DNA of 64,000 nt from contig NZ_AP024154.1 in the NCBI RefSeq assembly GCF_015533855.1, forward strand, positions 3,354,501 to 3,418,500. Reading direction: 5' to 3'. A program made the position numbers and the translations under genes. Under the pieces are notes generated by a model. It searched no databases, was not told where the DNA came from, and worked only from the letters and a program-made list of their open reading frames with translations. Source of the stretch: Echinicola sp. 20G. GTDB lineage: Bacteria > Bacteroidota > Bacteroidia > Cytophagales > Cyclobacteriaceae. Of the stretch, positions 56,181 through 64,000 are shown piece by piece (position 1 is the first letter of the stretch; each line of letters opens with the position of its first letter).

Positions 56181-56852
56181 ATGATTAATAAGCTTATTCC
56201 TGTAGCGTTTAAGTCAAAGCTATACCAATACTTTACTAAAAAGTTTGATTTAGTGCCTAGGGCACATTTTGAAAAAATGCCTATTCCTTCAATTGAGGAG
56301 AAACATATTTCTAATTTAAAGGCATTAACCAATCGTGAAACTCTTATAGATGCCCTACCAAAAAACGGAGTAATTGCAGAAATAGGTGTAGATAAAGGTG
56401 ATTATAGTCAAACTATTTTAGACATAACCAAACCTTCAAAGCTACACTTGATTGATGTTTGGAAAAGTGAAAGATATCCTGAAAAGCTTTATCATAAAGT
56501 CATGGATAGGTTTCTTGCTGAACAAAAGGATGGGCTAATTGAAATAAATAGAGGCTATTCCACTGATATAGTAGAAGAATTTTCAGATGAATATTTTGAT
56601 TGGATTTATATCGATACCGCTCATTCTTATGAGGTGACGAAGGCAGAATTAGAAGCATATAGGCAAAAAGTTAAGAAGGGAGGGATAATAGCTGGTCATG
56701 ATTTTATTATTGGGGAGTTGGAGGTTCCATGGAAATATGGAGTTATTGAAGCAGTTTATGAGTTTTGTAATAAGTACGATTGGGAGATCATCTATTTGAC
56801 TATGGAAAGGAATATTCCTCCAAGTTTTGCAATTAGGGCAATTAATTTATAG
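56181..56852 (+). CDS. Class I SAM-dependent methyltransferase
   Basis: A 223-residue Methyltransf_24-type enzyme: VIAEIGVDKGDYSQTILDI (motif I), LHLIDVWKSERYPEKLYHK, DWIYIDTAHSYEVTKAELEAYRQKVKKGGIIAGHDF. It resembles class I methyltransferases that modify sugars such as macrocin-type O-methyltransferases. It is the last gene of the compact AT-rich block and is followed by a dispersed repeat. Confidence 0.9.
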   Translation: MINKLIPVAFKSKLYQYFTKKFDLVPRAHFEKMPIPSIEEKHISNLKALTNRETLIDALPKNGVIAEIGVDKGDYSQTILDITKPSKLHLIDVWKSERYPEKLYHKVMDRFLAEQKDGLIEINRGYSTDIVEEFSDEYFDWIYIDTAHSYEVTKAELEAYRQKVKKGGIIAGHDFIIGELEVPWKYGVIEAVYEFCNKYDWEIIYLTMERNIPPSFAIRAINL

Positions 56853-56920
56853 TTGATAAATTTTGCCGTGATAAGATTGCTCTGGCTTCATTCTTTAGCC
56901 TAGCGGTGATGTTTGACATT

Positions 56921-57025
56921 ACGTCATTGCGATCCTGGTTAACCGGAAGAAGCAATCCCATCTATCGAAGCTGAGATTGCCTGCCCTCCTGGAGGCGGGC
57001 TTCCTCCTTCTGGTCGTCGCAATGA
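56921..57025. repeat. MITE-like dispersed repeat, copy A
   Basis: Ends ACGTCATTGCGA and TCGTCGCAATGA form terminal inverted repeats, with inner AGCAATC / GAGATTGC and a GCCTGCC / GGCGGGC hairpin. The last 15 bases TGGTCGTCGCAATGA also occur in copy B. It is GC-richer than the flanking genes. The right end stops 21 bases before the TTG start of the next gene. Confidence 0.8.
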
Positions 57026-57046
57026 ATTGTGTAAAAAATATACGAT

Positions 57047-57997
57047 TTGAATCCATTAGTATCCATCATTATTCCGGCCTATAACAAAGAAGCTTATGTA
57101 GCAGAGACCATAGATTCTGCTTTGGCTCAGACTTATTCCCATACAGAAATCATTTTGATAAATGATGGCTCTACTGATAATTCTATGGCTATTTTAGAGC
57201 AATATCAAGCAAGGTGCCCTGAAAAGATTTTACTGTTTGATCAGGAGAACCAAGGAGTATCTGCAACCACCAATAAAGGAATTATGGAAGCAAAGGGTGA
57301 GTACATTCAGTTTTTGGATGCAGATGATATTATGTCTAATGACAAGATCCAAAATCAGATAAATTTATTGAAAGAGGAGGGTAAAAATGCCACCGTTCAT
57401 TGTAAATGGTCAAACTTTAAAACCTCAATTAAAAGTGATTCATTTTACCCTTTCCATATTTACCGGAATTTTGATTTGGGGATTGATTGGTTATTAACTG
57501 CTTGGAATTATCAGGAAATGACAGCAGATTCATCTTGGTTAGTGTCAAGGGAATTAGTGGATTTAGCGGGACCTTGGAATGAGGATTTAACCATAAATCA
57601 GGATGGTGAGTTCTTTTGCAGAGTACTCTTAAATTGTTCAAAAGTCATTTATGATAACAAATCGTCGGTATACTATAGAAGCTTGAATGAAGGAAATGTA
57701 TCCCAACAAAAAAGTGAAAAATCCTGGTGTTCTTTATTGATGTCATATAGTTGCTATCAAAGGGATGTACTAAAAGTAGAGGATTCTCCAAGAGTAAGAA
57801 AAGCACTTAAGAAAGTATATCAAAAGTTTATTTACGATGTATTTCCTGAGCATTCAGATTTAATTGCAGAGGCTGAAAACCATATTCAGAATTTGGGGAT
57901 TTCAGAAAAGACCTATATAGGCGGCCCCAAATTCCAAACCTTATCCAAATACTTAGGCTTTAAAAATGCCTTGAAATTGAAGCGGTTATTGTCATGA
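57047..57997 (+). CDS. Glycosyltransferase family 2 (TTG start)
   Basis: A 316-residue GT-A enzyme that begins directly with NPLVSIIIPAYNKEAYVAETIDSALAQTY, INDGSTDNSM, GVSATTNKGIMEAKGEYIQFLDADDIM (DAD metal motif) and later DGEFFCRVLLNC. The TTG at 57047 is preferred, because an in-frame stop lies 15 bases upstream. It sits between repeats A and B, which border both ends, suggesting insertion as a unit. Confidence 0.9.
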   Translation: MNPLVSIIIPAYNKEAYVAETIDSALAQTYSHTEIILINDGSTDNSMAILEQYQARCPEKILLFDQENQGVSATTNKGIMEAKGEYIQFLDADDIMSNDKIQNQINLLKEEGKNATVHCKWSNFKTSIKSDSFYPFHIYRNFDLGIDWLLTAWNYQEMTADSSWLVSRELVDLAGPWNEDLTINQDGEFFCRVLLNCSKVIYDNKSSVYYRSLNEGNVSQQKSEKSWCSLLMSYSCYQRDVLKVEDSPRVRKALKKVYQKFIYDVFPEHSDLIAEAENHIQNLGISEKTYIGGPKFQTLSKYLGFKNALKLKRLLS

Positions 57998-57998
57998 C

Positions 57999-58178
57999 CG
58001 TCATTGCCTGCCTACAGAAGGCAGGCGAGAAAGGCGAAGTTTGAGCCGATAGAAGTAATGCATATCCTAAATATGGGCCTGCTTTGCCACTAGGGTGCCT
58101 CTTAGTGACGGTGAGCCATCTGTCATTGCTTCAGGTTTTTTAAAACCTGAAGCAATCTCCTTGGTCGTCGCAATGACG
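57999..58178. repeat. MITE-like dispersed repeat, copy B
   Basis: Perfect 9-base terminal inverted repeats CGTCATTGC / GCAATGACG. Inside are a GCCTGCC / GGCAGGC hairpin and a perfect 15-bp stem ATTGCTTCAGGTTTT with 2-base loop (58125-58156). It begins two bases after the stop of the upstream glycosyltransferase. The right end shares 15 bases with copy A. Confidence 0.82.
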
Positions 58179-58250
58179 TAAAAAATCTAGAATCTCACAC
58201 CTGCCCCGATAACTTTCATGTCTCAAATCTCATTTCTCACTTCTAGAATA

Positions 58251-59195
58251 ATGTTTTCTGTAATTATTCCATTATACAATAAAGCCCCATATATCTGTAG
58301 GGCCATAGACTCTGTTTTGCAGCAATCTTTTAAAGATTTTGAGGTTATTGTGGTAAATGATGGATCTACTGACGGCGGAGCGGAGATGGTTACTCATAAA
58401 TTCCAGGATCAGATTCAGGTTTTGCATCAATCGAACAAAGGGGTTTCTGTAGCCAGAAATGCAGGAATAGCTGAAGCAAGTGGGGTCTACATAGCTTTTT
58501 TAGATGCAGATGATTATTGGCATCCAGCATACCTTGCTGTGGTGGATAGTATAATCCAACTGCATCCGGAAATTGGACTTATTGGTACGAAATACGATGC
58601 TCACAAATTGAATTTTTCCATGCCTATTCGAAGTCGTTTTGTGAATGATTACTGGAAAGAAGCCATAAAAAATACACTTTTTTTTACCTCGGCCACAGTG
58701 ATGAAGAAAACGTTTTTTGAAAACCAGCCAGGATTTGACCAAAAGTTGAAATTAGGAGAGGATATTGATGTATGGCTAAGGGCTTATATGTATTTTGGCA
58801 CAGGAATTTATATCGATCATAAACTGGTATTTTACAATCAATCGGATCTTCAAGCAGCAACTTCTAAATCCTACGCTTTGGATGAAACCCTAATGCCTAA
58901 ACTATTTTCGAATCAATACGAGACATTGGCCCAAGAAATGAATCTACAAACAAGAAGGGGATTTTATAATTTTAGAGAACGATGGGTCTTATTTAACTTA
59001 TTTTCATTTTTTAAAAGAAAAGACAATCAAGAGCCGATAAGTAATTTGTTGTCTCGTCTTAAATCAAGGAATTATTTAGTAAAAGGGTTTTATTATTTAC
59101 CTTTTGCAAGCTTGCATCATGCTTGCAATAAGGCTTGGCTTTCCAAGCAGTTTAGGAATTACATGAAATTTTGTTTCCGCCATATTTATTCATGA
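58251..59195 (+). CDS. Glycosyltransferase family 2
   Basis: A 314-residue GT-A enzyme: MFSVIIPLYNKAPYICRAIDSVLQQSF, VVNDGSTDGGAEMV, GVSVARNAGIAEASGVYIAFLDADDYW, GEDIDVWLRAY. The start at 58251 is chosen because the family begins with FSVIIP; a longer frame from 58218 adds residues that look non-coding and repeat-adjacent. The stop overlaps the next start (ATGA). Confidence 0.91.
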   Translation: MFSVIIPLYNKAPYICRAIDSVLQQSFKDFEVIVVNDGSTDGGAEMVTHKFQDQIQVLHQSNKGVSVARNAGIAEASGVYIAFLDADDYWHPAYLAVVDSIIQLHPEIGLIGTKYDAHKLNFSMPIRSRFVNDYWKEAIKNTLFFTSATVMKKTFFENQPGFDQKLKLGEDIDVWLRAYMYFGTGIYIDHKLVFYNQSDLQAATSKSYALDETLMPKLFSNQYETLAQEMNLQTRRGFYNFRERWVLFNLFSFFKRKDNQEPISNLLSRLKSRNYLVKGFYYLPFASLHHACNKAWLSKQFRNYMKFCFRHIYS

Positions 59196-60280
59196 AAGTT
59201 ATTAAAATTCTTACAGAGCTGGATTTCGGTGGGATAGAGAAGGTGACTCAATTGGTAGCCTATGGAATGAAAGATCATCCTGAGGTACAATTGGAAGTTT
59301 GGTCACTGGGCAAAGGGGGGAAAGTAGCAGAAGAATTGAGTCAATTGGGCATTCGGGTAAAGGTTTGGAGCAGAAACCCCAAAATTCCCAATTGGAAGTT
59401 AATAATTGATTTGAAAAAATCATTAAAGACAAACAAACCAGATATAGTTCACACAGCAGGTGCTGAGGCAAATTTTCATGGCTTATTGTCTGCTCGTCTC
59501 GCAAGAGTGCCAGTAAGAATTGGGGAAGAAATCGGCATTCCTAAACATCACAAAGCCTGGACGTGGATCTTTAGAGGAGTGTACAGTACAGCCCACAGCG
59601 TGATCACCATTTCAGAAGCTGTAAAGCAAAATATTGTCAATAAAAGGGAAATTGTGCCTGAAAAGGCAAAAATAATTTATAATCCTGCTCAATTGACCTG
59701 TCAAAATATACTTGAAAAGGGAGAAAAGAATAATTTTACTTTCGTAATGATTAGCCGCCTTTCTCCTATCAAAAATATACCTGCAGTAATCAAGTCCCTA
59801 GCTAATATCATTCATACTACTTCCTATCAAGCTAGATTAAGGATTGTAGGTGAGGGGGAAGAAAAGGAGAGGTTGAAGTCATTGGCAGAGAAGCTTGGAA
59901 TAGGATCATGTGTGGAATTCTTAGGTTACCAAGCTGACATCACTCAATTTCTTTGTGAATCCGATGTTTTTTTACTGCCTTCCTTTTCAGAGGGATCTTC
60001 AGTAGCTCTATCGGAAGCCATGATGGCAGGTTTACCTTCAGTGATCACTAAAGTTGGCGGTGCTACTGAAATCATTGGTAAAAGTAACTCTGCGAAAGTT
60101 ATAGCCCCTTACGATCCCCAATCGATAGAAAATGCCATGCTCCAATTCCTTCAAATGACGAAAGGGGAGCGGATAGAAATGGGGCAACGTGCCCAAAAAG
60201 AAGCTCAAAAATTCACGGTACAAAATCATGTCAGGGCACTCTTGGGTTTGTATCGTTCTTTATTGAAGCAAAGGAAATAG
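59192..60280 (+). CDS. Glycosyltransferase family 4 (GT-B)
   Basis: A 362-residue GT-B enzyme beginning MKVIKILTELDFGGIEKVTQLVAYGM. The donor half has FVMISRLSPIKNIPAVIKSL, RIVGEGEEKERL, ESDVFLLPSFSEGSSVALSEAMMAGLPSVITKVGG (the EX7E-like motif). The ATG at 59192 overlaps the upstream stop; the longer frame has no support. It is followed by repeat copy C. Confidence 0.93.
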   Translation: MKVIKILTELDFGGIEKVTQLVAYGMKDHPEVQLEVWSLGKGGKVAEELSQLGIRVKVWSRNPKIPNWKLIIDLKKSLKTNKPDIVHTAGAEANFHGLLSARLARVPVRIGEEIGIPKHHKAWTWIFRGVYSTAHSVITISEAVKQNIVNKREIVPEKAKIIYNPAQLTCQNILEKGEKNNFTFVMISRLSPIKNIPAVIKSLANIIHTTSYQARLRIVGEGEEKERLKSLAEKLGIGSCVEFLGYQADITQFLCESDVFLLPSFSEGSSVALSEAMMAGLPSVITKVGGATEIIGKSNSAKVIAPYDPQSIENAMLQFLQMTKGERIEMGQRAQKEAQKFTVQNHVRALLGLYRSLLKQRK

Positions 60281-60387
60281 CATTGCTTTATTCTTTAGAT
60301 AGGCCAGAATAATGATGTTGAAGCTATGCGTGCTCGAAATGGGAGGTCATGTCGATTCCACTGACCGCTCGCGACGACGTTTTGTTA

Positions 60388-60510
60388 TCATTACGAGGCA
60401 GAAGAATAAAGATAAAGCCTGCCTGCAGGAAATCTCATACACAGGAAGGACTTGCCTTCCAAAGGTGAGACTGCCACAGTTTTCGCTGTAAAGGATACTA
60501 CTCAATGACG
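60388..60510. repeat. MITE-like dispersed repeat, copy C (degenerate)
   Basis: Left end TCATTACGAGGC and right end CAATGACG match the ends of copies A and B imperfectly; the GCCTGCCT module is retained. It contributes an in-frame ATG (60505) to the next gene, but the true start is probably further in. Confidence 0.62.
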
Positions 60511-60525
60511 TTTAAACTTAAATCC

Positions 60526-61659
60526 ATGCCTCAAGAAAAAATCCGCATACTCCATTGCATAGAAACCATCTCTTCGGGTGGAGTAGAGCAGACCCGCCTG
60601 ACTTTGGCTAAAGGACTGGATAAGGAAAAATATGAGCTAAAAATTATTTGTACCTGGAAGGGAGGGGCAATAGCTGAAGCATTAGAAAAGGAAGGAGTAG
60701 AATTGATCCCAATTGGAGGTTTCAAACATCCGTTTGAATGGAGAAAGCACCAAAAGGTGCTTAAAGTGATTAGAAACTTCAGGCCACATATCATTCATGG
60801 GGCCATTTTTGAAGGGATGTCCATGGCGGCCATTGGAGGAAAGCTGGGAAAAGTACCAGTGGTGATTTTGGAAGAGACCTCTGATCCTCAAAATAGATCT
60901 AAAAAAGCCAATTGGCTTTTAAGAAATTTTGTAAAAGTTGCAGACAGAATAGTTGCTATTTCTCCAAATGTTGAAAGGTACCTTTTTGAAAAAAGCAAAA
61001 TAGGTAGCTCAAAGATTAAGCAAATAAACAATTCTGCTCATGAGCCAATTCTGAAAAATTTTAATACTCAAATTTTACTTAGAAAAGAATATGGTCTAGA
61101 AGATGAAGATATTTTGGTGGGGTTTGTTGGAAGGTTGTTTAATGATCACAAAAGGGTTACAGATTTGATAGAAGCAGTAAGTTATATTAATTCTGATCAG
61201 TTAAAACTAATTATTGTAGGGGTTGGAAAAGATGAACACAAAATCAAACAAAAAGTAGAGGAATTTAATATCAAACATAAAATAATTTTTACTGGATATC
61301 AGTTTGACACATCTAAGTTTTACCATCTGATGGATATAGCTTGTTTTCCATCATCAAGAGAAGGATTTGGTTTAGTGGCTGCAGAAGCCATGATGCATGG
61401 CCTTCCGGTTATTGCGACAAATGTAGGTGGGCTTCAAAATGTAGTGGTTGATCAGAAAACCGGATTTTTAGTTCCTCCCTATAATCCTCGTGCCATTGCT
61501 GAAAAGTTACAGCAACTCATTTCACAACCAGCCCTTCGAAAGCAGATGGGCCAAGCCGGTTATGAGCGGGCACAAAAACATTATTCCGCAGAAAGATATG
61601 TGAAGGAGGTAGAGGATTTGTATTTGAGTTTGTTGAAGAAGAAAGATATTACCCTCTAA
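60526..61659 (+). CDS. Glycosyltransferase family 4 (GT-B)
   Basis: A 377-residue GT-B enzyme: KIRILHCIETISSGGVEQTRLTLAKGL, later VGFVGRLFNDHKRVTDLIEAV, IIVGVGKDEHKI and CFPSSREGFGLVAAEAMMHGLPVIATNVGGLQNVV (EX7E-like). The ATG at 60526 is used, because the ATG at 60505 is part of the repeat end. Similarity to its upstream GT4 neighbour is clear (ILxxxExxxGGxEx start), suggesting an old duplication. Confidence 0.92.
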   Translation: MPQEKIRILHCIETISSGGVEQTRLTLAKGLDKEKYELKIICTWKGGAIAEALEKEGVELIPIGGFKHPFEWRKHQKVLKVIRNFRPHIIHGAIFEGMSMAAIGGKLGKVPVVILEETSDPQNRSKKANWLLRNFVKVADRIVAISPNVERYLFEKSKIGSSKIKQINNSAHEPILKNFNTQILLRKEYGLEDEDILVGFVGRLFNDHKRVTDLIEAVSYINSDQLKLIIVGVGKDEHKIKQKVEEFNIKHKIIFTGYQFDTSKFYHLMDIACFPSSREGFGLVAAEAMMHGLPVIATNVGGLQNVVVDQKTGFLVPPYNPRAIAEKLQQLISQPALRKQMGQAGYERAQKHYSAERYVKEVEDLYLSLLKKKDITL

Positions 61660-61787
61660 TTCCCCGTGAAGGAGAAGATCAAGATAGGGAAGCTGAATAC
61701 ATTGAGTTTACCTCCTGAAGGGGATGGCTTGTCGAAATGTCTCCTTATCTTTAGTGTAAAATTACATAACCAACTAAAAACAACCAT

Positions 61788-63032
61788 TTGCTTGACTTCA
61801 TCCTCATTATAGTTTGTCTGATATTCCTGGTCAATACGAACCAAAGTATGGCGAAGAAGTTTGGTTTGTCTTACAAGTACCAGTTACATCTTCATTATTT
61901 ATTGTTTTACCATCTTTTTTTTAGTCTTTTTTTTACCTGGTACATAGTGAGTTTTGGGGGAGATTCCCAAGGGTATTGGCGGCTGGGGATGCAGCAAGTA
62001 TTGATCGATGGTGAAGAGACTTGGATGAAATATTTTGGGGAGAGCACGACCTTTATTTTATGGTTATGTTATATCCCTAGCAAAATATTGGGTTTAAGTT
62101 ACCTGACAGGTAATATTTTATTCGGATTTCTAGGTTTTATAGGTGTCCGATACCTATTTGTGATGACGGCCGAACTATTTCCCCTGAATCATAAAGTGCT
62201 GAACATCCCACTTTTCCCAACCATCTTCTATATGGCCAACTTTAATTTTTGGACCGCAGGAGTGGGAAAGGATTCGATATGCTTTTGGGCCATTGCCTGG
62301 TTTATGTTCGCTATACAGAAATATGATAGCCGGTGGTGGCAAGGCTTGCTTGCTTTCTTTTTTGTCTACATGGCCCGCCCCCACATGGGGCAAGCTTTGA
62401 TAGGAGGCACTGCGATTGCGATTATCTTTGGTTCCGAAATGAGAAGGGAGTATAAAGTGTCTTTGGGTGTTTTGGCACTTTTTGGAACAATTTATTTAAG
62501 CTCACATACTTTAGAAGTTATTAAATTAGATGAGCTTTCTATGGAAAGTTTGGAATCGTATACTGGTACTAAAATGAAGAATTTGAGTAGTGGAAATGTA
62601 GGGTCAGGTGTAGATATGTCCAATTACCCACTTCCTTTTAAGGTCTTTACCTATCTCTATCGCCCCATTTTTATTGATGCCCATAATATCATGTCATTTT
62701 TAAGTTCAATTGAAAATGCACTTTATTTATGGTTGAGCTTTTTTATCATTCGAAACTGGACTACTGAAGCGATTAGGGATATGCCGGTATTTTTGAAAGT
62801 GGGTTTTGTGACTTTTATTCCGGTGACCTTGGCCTTTGCCAATAGCTTGGGTAACCTCGGGGTGATTATGCGAATGAAAAACATGATGATGATTTATTTT
62901 GTATTGTTTATTTTCTTTTTAATTGCCTATAATAAAAAGCTCCGCTATCAGAGATTTATGGAAAAGCAGCATTTTTACCAAAGAAGAAAGGCAATCATTG
63001 CAGAGAAAGAAGCCGCTAAAAACCAGGTTTGA
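61788..63032 (+). CDS. Polytopic membrane protein, possible O-antigen/EPS polymerase (TTG start)
   Basis: A 414-residue protein with about nine membrane segments (LDFILIIVCLIFLV, LHYLLFYHLFFSLFFTWYIVSFGG, ILGLSYLTGNILFGFLGFIGVRYLF, WQGLLAFFFVYMARPH) and a basic C-terminal tail. The pattern GGDSQGYW and NFWTAGVGKDSICFWAIAWFMFA suggest an EpsG/Wzy-like polymerase or ligase. It probably assembles the repeat units; no motif is decisive. TTG at 61788 gives the first helix; the first ATG would delete it. Confidence 0.7.
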   Translation: MLDFILIIVCLIFLVNTNQSMAKKFGLSYKYQLHLHYLLFYHLFFSLFFTWYIVSFGGDSQGYWRLGMQQVLIDGEETWMKYFGESTTFILWLCYIPSKILGLSYLTGNILFGFLGFIGVRYLFVMTAELFPLNHKVLNIPLFPTIFYMANFNFWTAGVGKDSICFWAIAWFMFAIQKYDSRWWQGLLAFFFVYMARPHMGQALIGGTAIAIIFGSEMRREYKVSLGVLALFGTIYLSSHTLEVIKLDELSMESLESYTGTKMKNLSSGNVGSGVDMSNYPLPFKVFTYLYRPIFIDAHNIMSFLSSIENALYLWLSFFIIRNWTTEAIRDMPVFLKVGFVTFIPVTLAFANSLGNLGVIMRMKNMMMIYFVLFIFFLIAYNKKLRYQRFMEKQHFYQRRKAIIAEKEAAKNQV

Positions 63033-63088
63033 AGCCTCATCGTTTTGGAATTTATAATCGTAGAAAAAATAATTAATCAGCTGATTAC

Positions 63089-64000
63089 GTGAACAAAGGC
63101 CAAAAGAAAAATGTACTTTTTCTTCCAAAGTATCCACGTTTAGGAGCAAGTAGTCGCTTGAGAACCTATCAGTATTTGCCTCTGTGGGAAGAAAAAGGGG
63201 TTTCTTTCACGGTCAAGCCCCTATTCAATGAACAATATTTAAGGGAGTTGTACAACAATGGTAATATTAGCAAAAGAAATGTATTGTGGTGTTATTTTGA
63301 AAGGTGGAAAGTGTTATGGACTGTGAAAAAATATAACTGGGTTGTCATAGAAAAAGAGCTTTTCCCTTATTTGCCCTATTTTTTTGAAAAAATAGCCTAT
63401 AAGATTGGTCCGCATTATATTTTGGATTATGATGATGCTATCTTTCATCATTATAATAGAAAAGGTTCTTGGTGGAGGGGGATATTAAAAAATAAAATTG
63501 ATAAGGTGATGGCCAAGGGTAACCAAGTTTGGGCGGGCAACCCCTATTTGGCTACAACAGCTGAAGAGTCTGGAGCTGCAGAAGTCACCGTTTTGCCCAC
63601 AGTAATTGATTTACACCGCTATCCAGTCCTTCCCAAAAAAGATTCAAAAACTATTAAGATAGGCTGGGTAGGCTCTCCAACTACGCTAAAGTATTTAGAA
63701 AGGCTGAAGCCTGTGTTTGAAGTGTTGATGAAGCAATTTGATATTAGACTTTGCATCATTGCCCATGGTGAAGGCATAGGTTTGAAGTCTATTGAAGAAA
63801 ACCTAGTTTGGTCGGAAAATATAGAGGTAGAACTGATCAGGGATTTAGATATTGGCTTAATGCCGCTGGAGGATACCCCTTGGGAGCAAGGGAAATGTGC
63901 TTATAAACTGATACAATATATGGCATGCTGTCTACCTGTTATTGCTTCTCCAATTGGGATGAACAAAGAGGTGGTGATACATGGCCATAATGGATATTGG
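63089..64000 (+). CDS. Glycosyltransferase family 4, cut by the window edge
   Basis: An open frame from GTG 63089 to the window end (304 residues, no stop). It begins NKGQKKNVLFLPKYPRLGASSRLRTYQYLPLWEEKG and includes YILDYDDAIFHHY, IKIGWVGSPTTLKYLERLKPVFE, and DIGLMPLEDTPWEQGKCAYKLIQYMACCLPVIASPIGMNKEVV, typical of GT-B enzymes of surface-polysaccharide clusters. It is partial at its 3' end, so length and stop are unknown. GTG is the first plausible start. Confidence 0.85.
   Translation, partial: MNKGQKKNVLFLPKYPRLGASSRLRTYQYLPLWEEKGVSFTVKPLFNEQYLRELYNNGNISKRNVLWCYFERWKVLWTVKKYNWVVIEKELFPYLPYFFEKIAYKIGPHYILDYDDAIFHHYNRKGSWWRGILKNKIDKVMAKGNQVWAGNPYLATTAEESGAAEVTVLPTVIDLHRYPVLPKKDSKTIKIGWVGSPTTLKYLERLKPVFEVLMKQFDIRLCIIAHGEGIGLKSIEENLVWSENIEVELIRDLDIGLMPLEDTPWEQGKCAYKLIQYMACCLPVIASPIGMNKEVVIHGHNGYW

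Noticed and set aside
56853..57046. Possible tRNA or small RNA in the hairpin-rich gap
   Set aside because: The structure is explained by the dispersed inverted repeat copy A; no cloverleaf was found.
57999..58178. CRISPR-like repeat array
   Set aside because: There are only inverted, not regularly spaced direct, repeats, and no cas genes nearby.

Overview
This window comes from a Bacteroidota chromosome. The evidence is a SusC/SusD pair, a fused CcoNO oxidase subunit, a DUF5777 barrel protein, TAnnTTTG-type -7 promoter elements, few Shine-Dalgarno sequences and a moderately AT-rich composition. A marine or soil Cyclobacteriaceae-like bacterium (Echinicola, Cyclobacterium or Algoriphagus type) is my best guess, but that is inference. 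I see no rRNA, tRNA, CRISPR array, transposase gene or phage gene.

Layout. 1-9.4 kb: mixed metabolic genes (GNAT, Tat-exported Gfo/Idh/MocA oxidoreductase, AraC regulator divergent from a DoxX-SDR pair, a methyltransferase), then a Rieske-YceI-DUF5777 operon and a GT-C-like membrane glycosyltransferase. A candidate small RNA and a perfect 38-bp palindrome lie in the 4.5-5.2 kb gap. 9.5-18.1 kb: WYL-type regulator, lipoprotein, S10 carboxypeptidase, GluQRS-like enzyme, NYN-LOTUS protein, M48 lipoprotein peptidase, class A beta-lactamase-like protein, and a SigJ-like sigma factor with a carboxymuconolactone decarboxylase-like protein.

18.3-31.2 kb is a coherent respiration region: YceI plus outer-membrane barrel, a second YceI-like protein, an FNR-like regulator, a Usp-like protein, and the cbb3 oxidase cluster ccoI-ccoS-ccoNO-ccoQ-ccoP-ccoG-ccoH-safE. 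Three copies of a TGAYAAAWGTCA operator lie upstream of the YceI gene, the regulator gene and the Usp-like gene. Two of them have exactly the same distance to their -7 element. No terminator separates the Usp-like gene from ccoI, so the regulator probably controls the oxidase operon as well as a YceI/porin module.

31.4-38.1 kb: a LacI regulator divergent from an orphan SusC/SusD pair with twin operator-like sites two helical turns apart. 38.2-47.2 kb: serine hydrolase, MFS transporter, SelW-like and DUF1801 proteins, and two complete catalase-peroxidases in convergent orientation: one predicted cytoplasmic, the other carrying a lipoprotein signal.

48-64 kb is a polysaccharide biosynthesis island: an ABC exporter behind a leader with tandem palindromes and a terminator-like hairpin, a decayed methyltransferase pseudogene, a tightly packed AT-rich block of glycosyltransferases and methyltransferases, three MITE-like CGTCATTGC/GCAATGACG repeats between later glycosyltransferase genes, a polymerase-like membrane protein, and a glycosyltransferase cut by the window edge.
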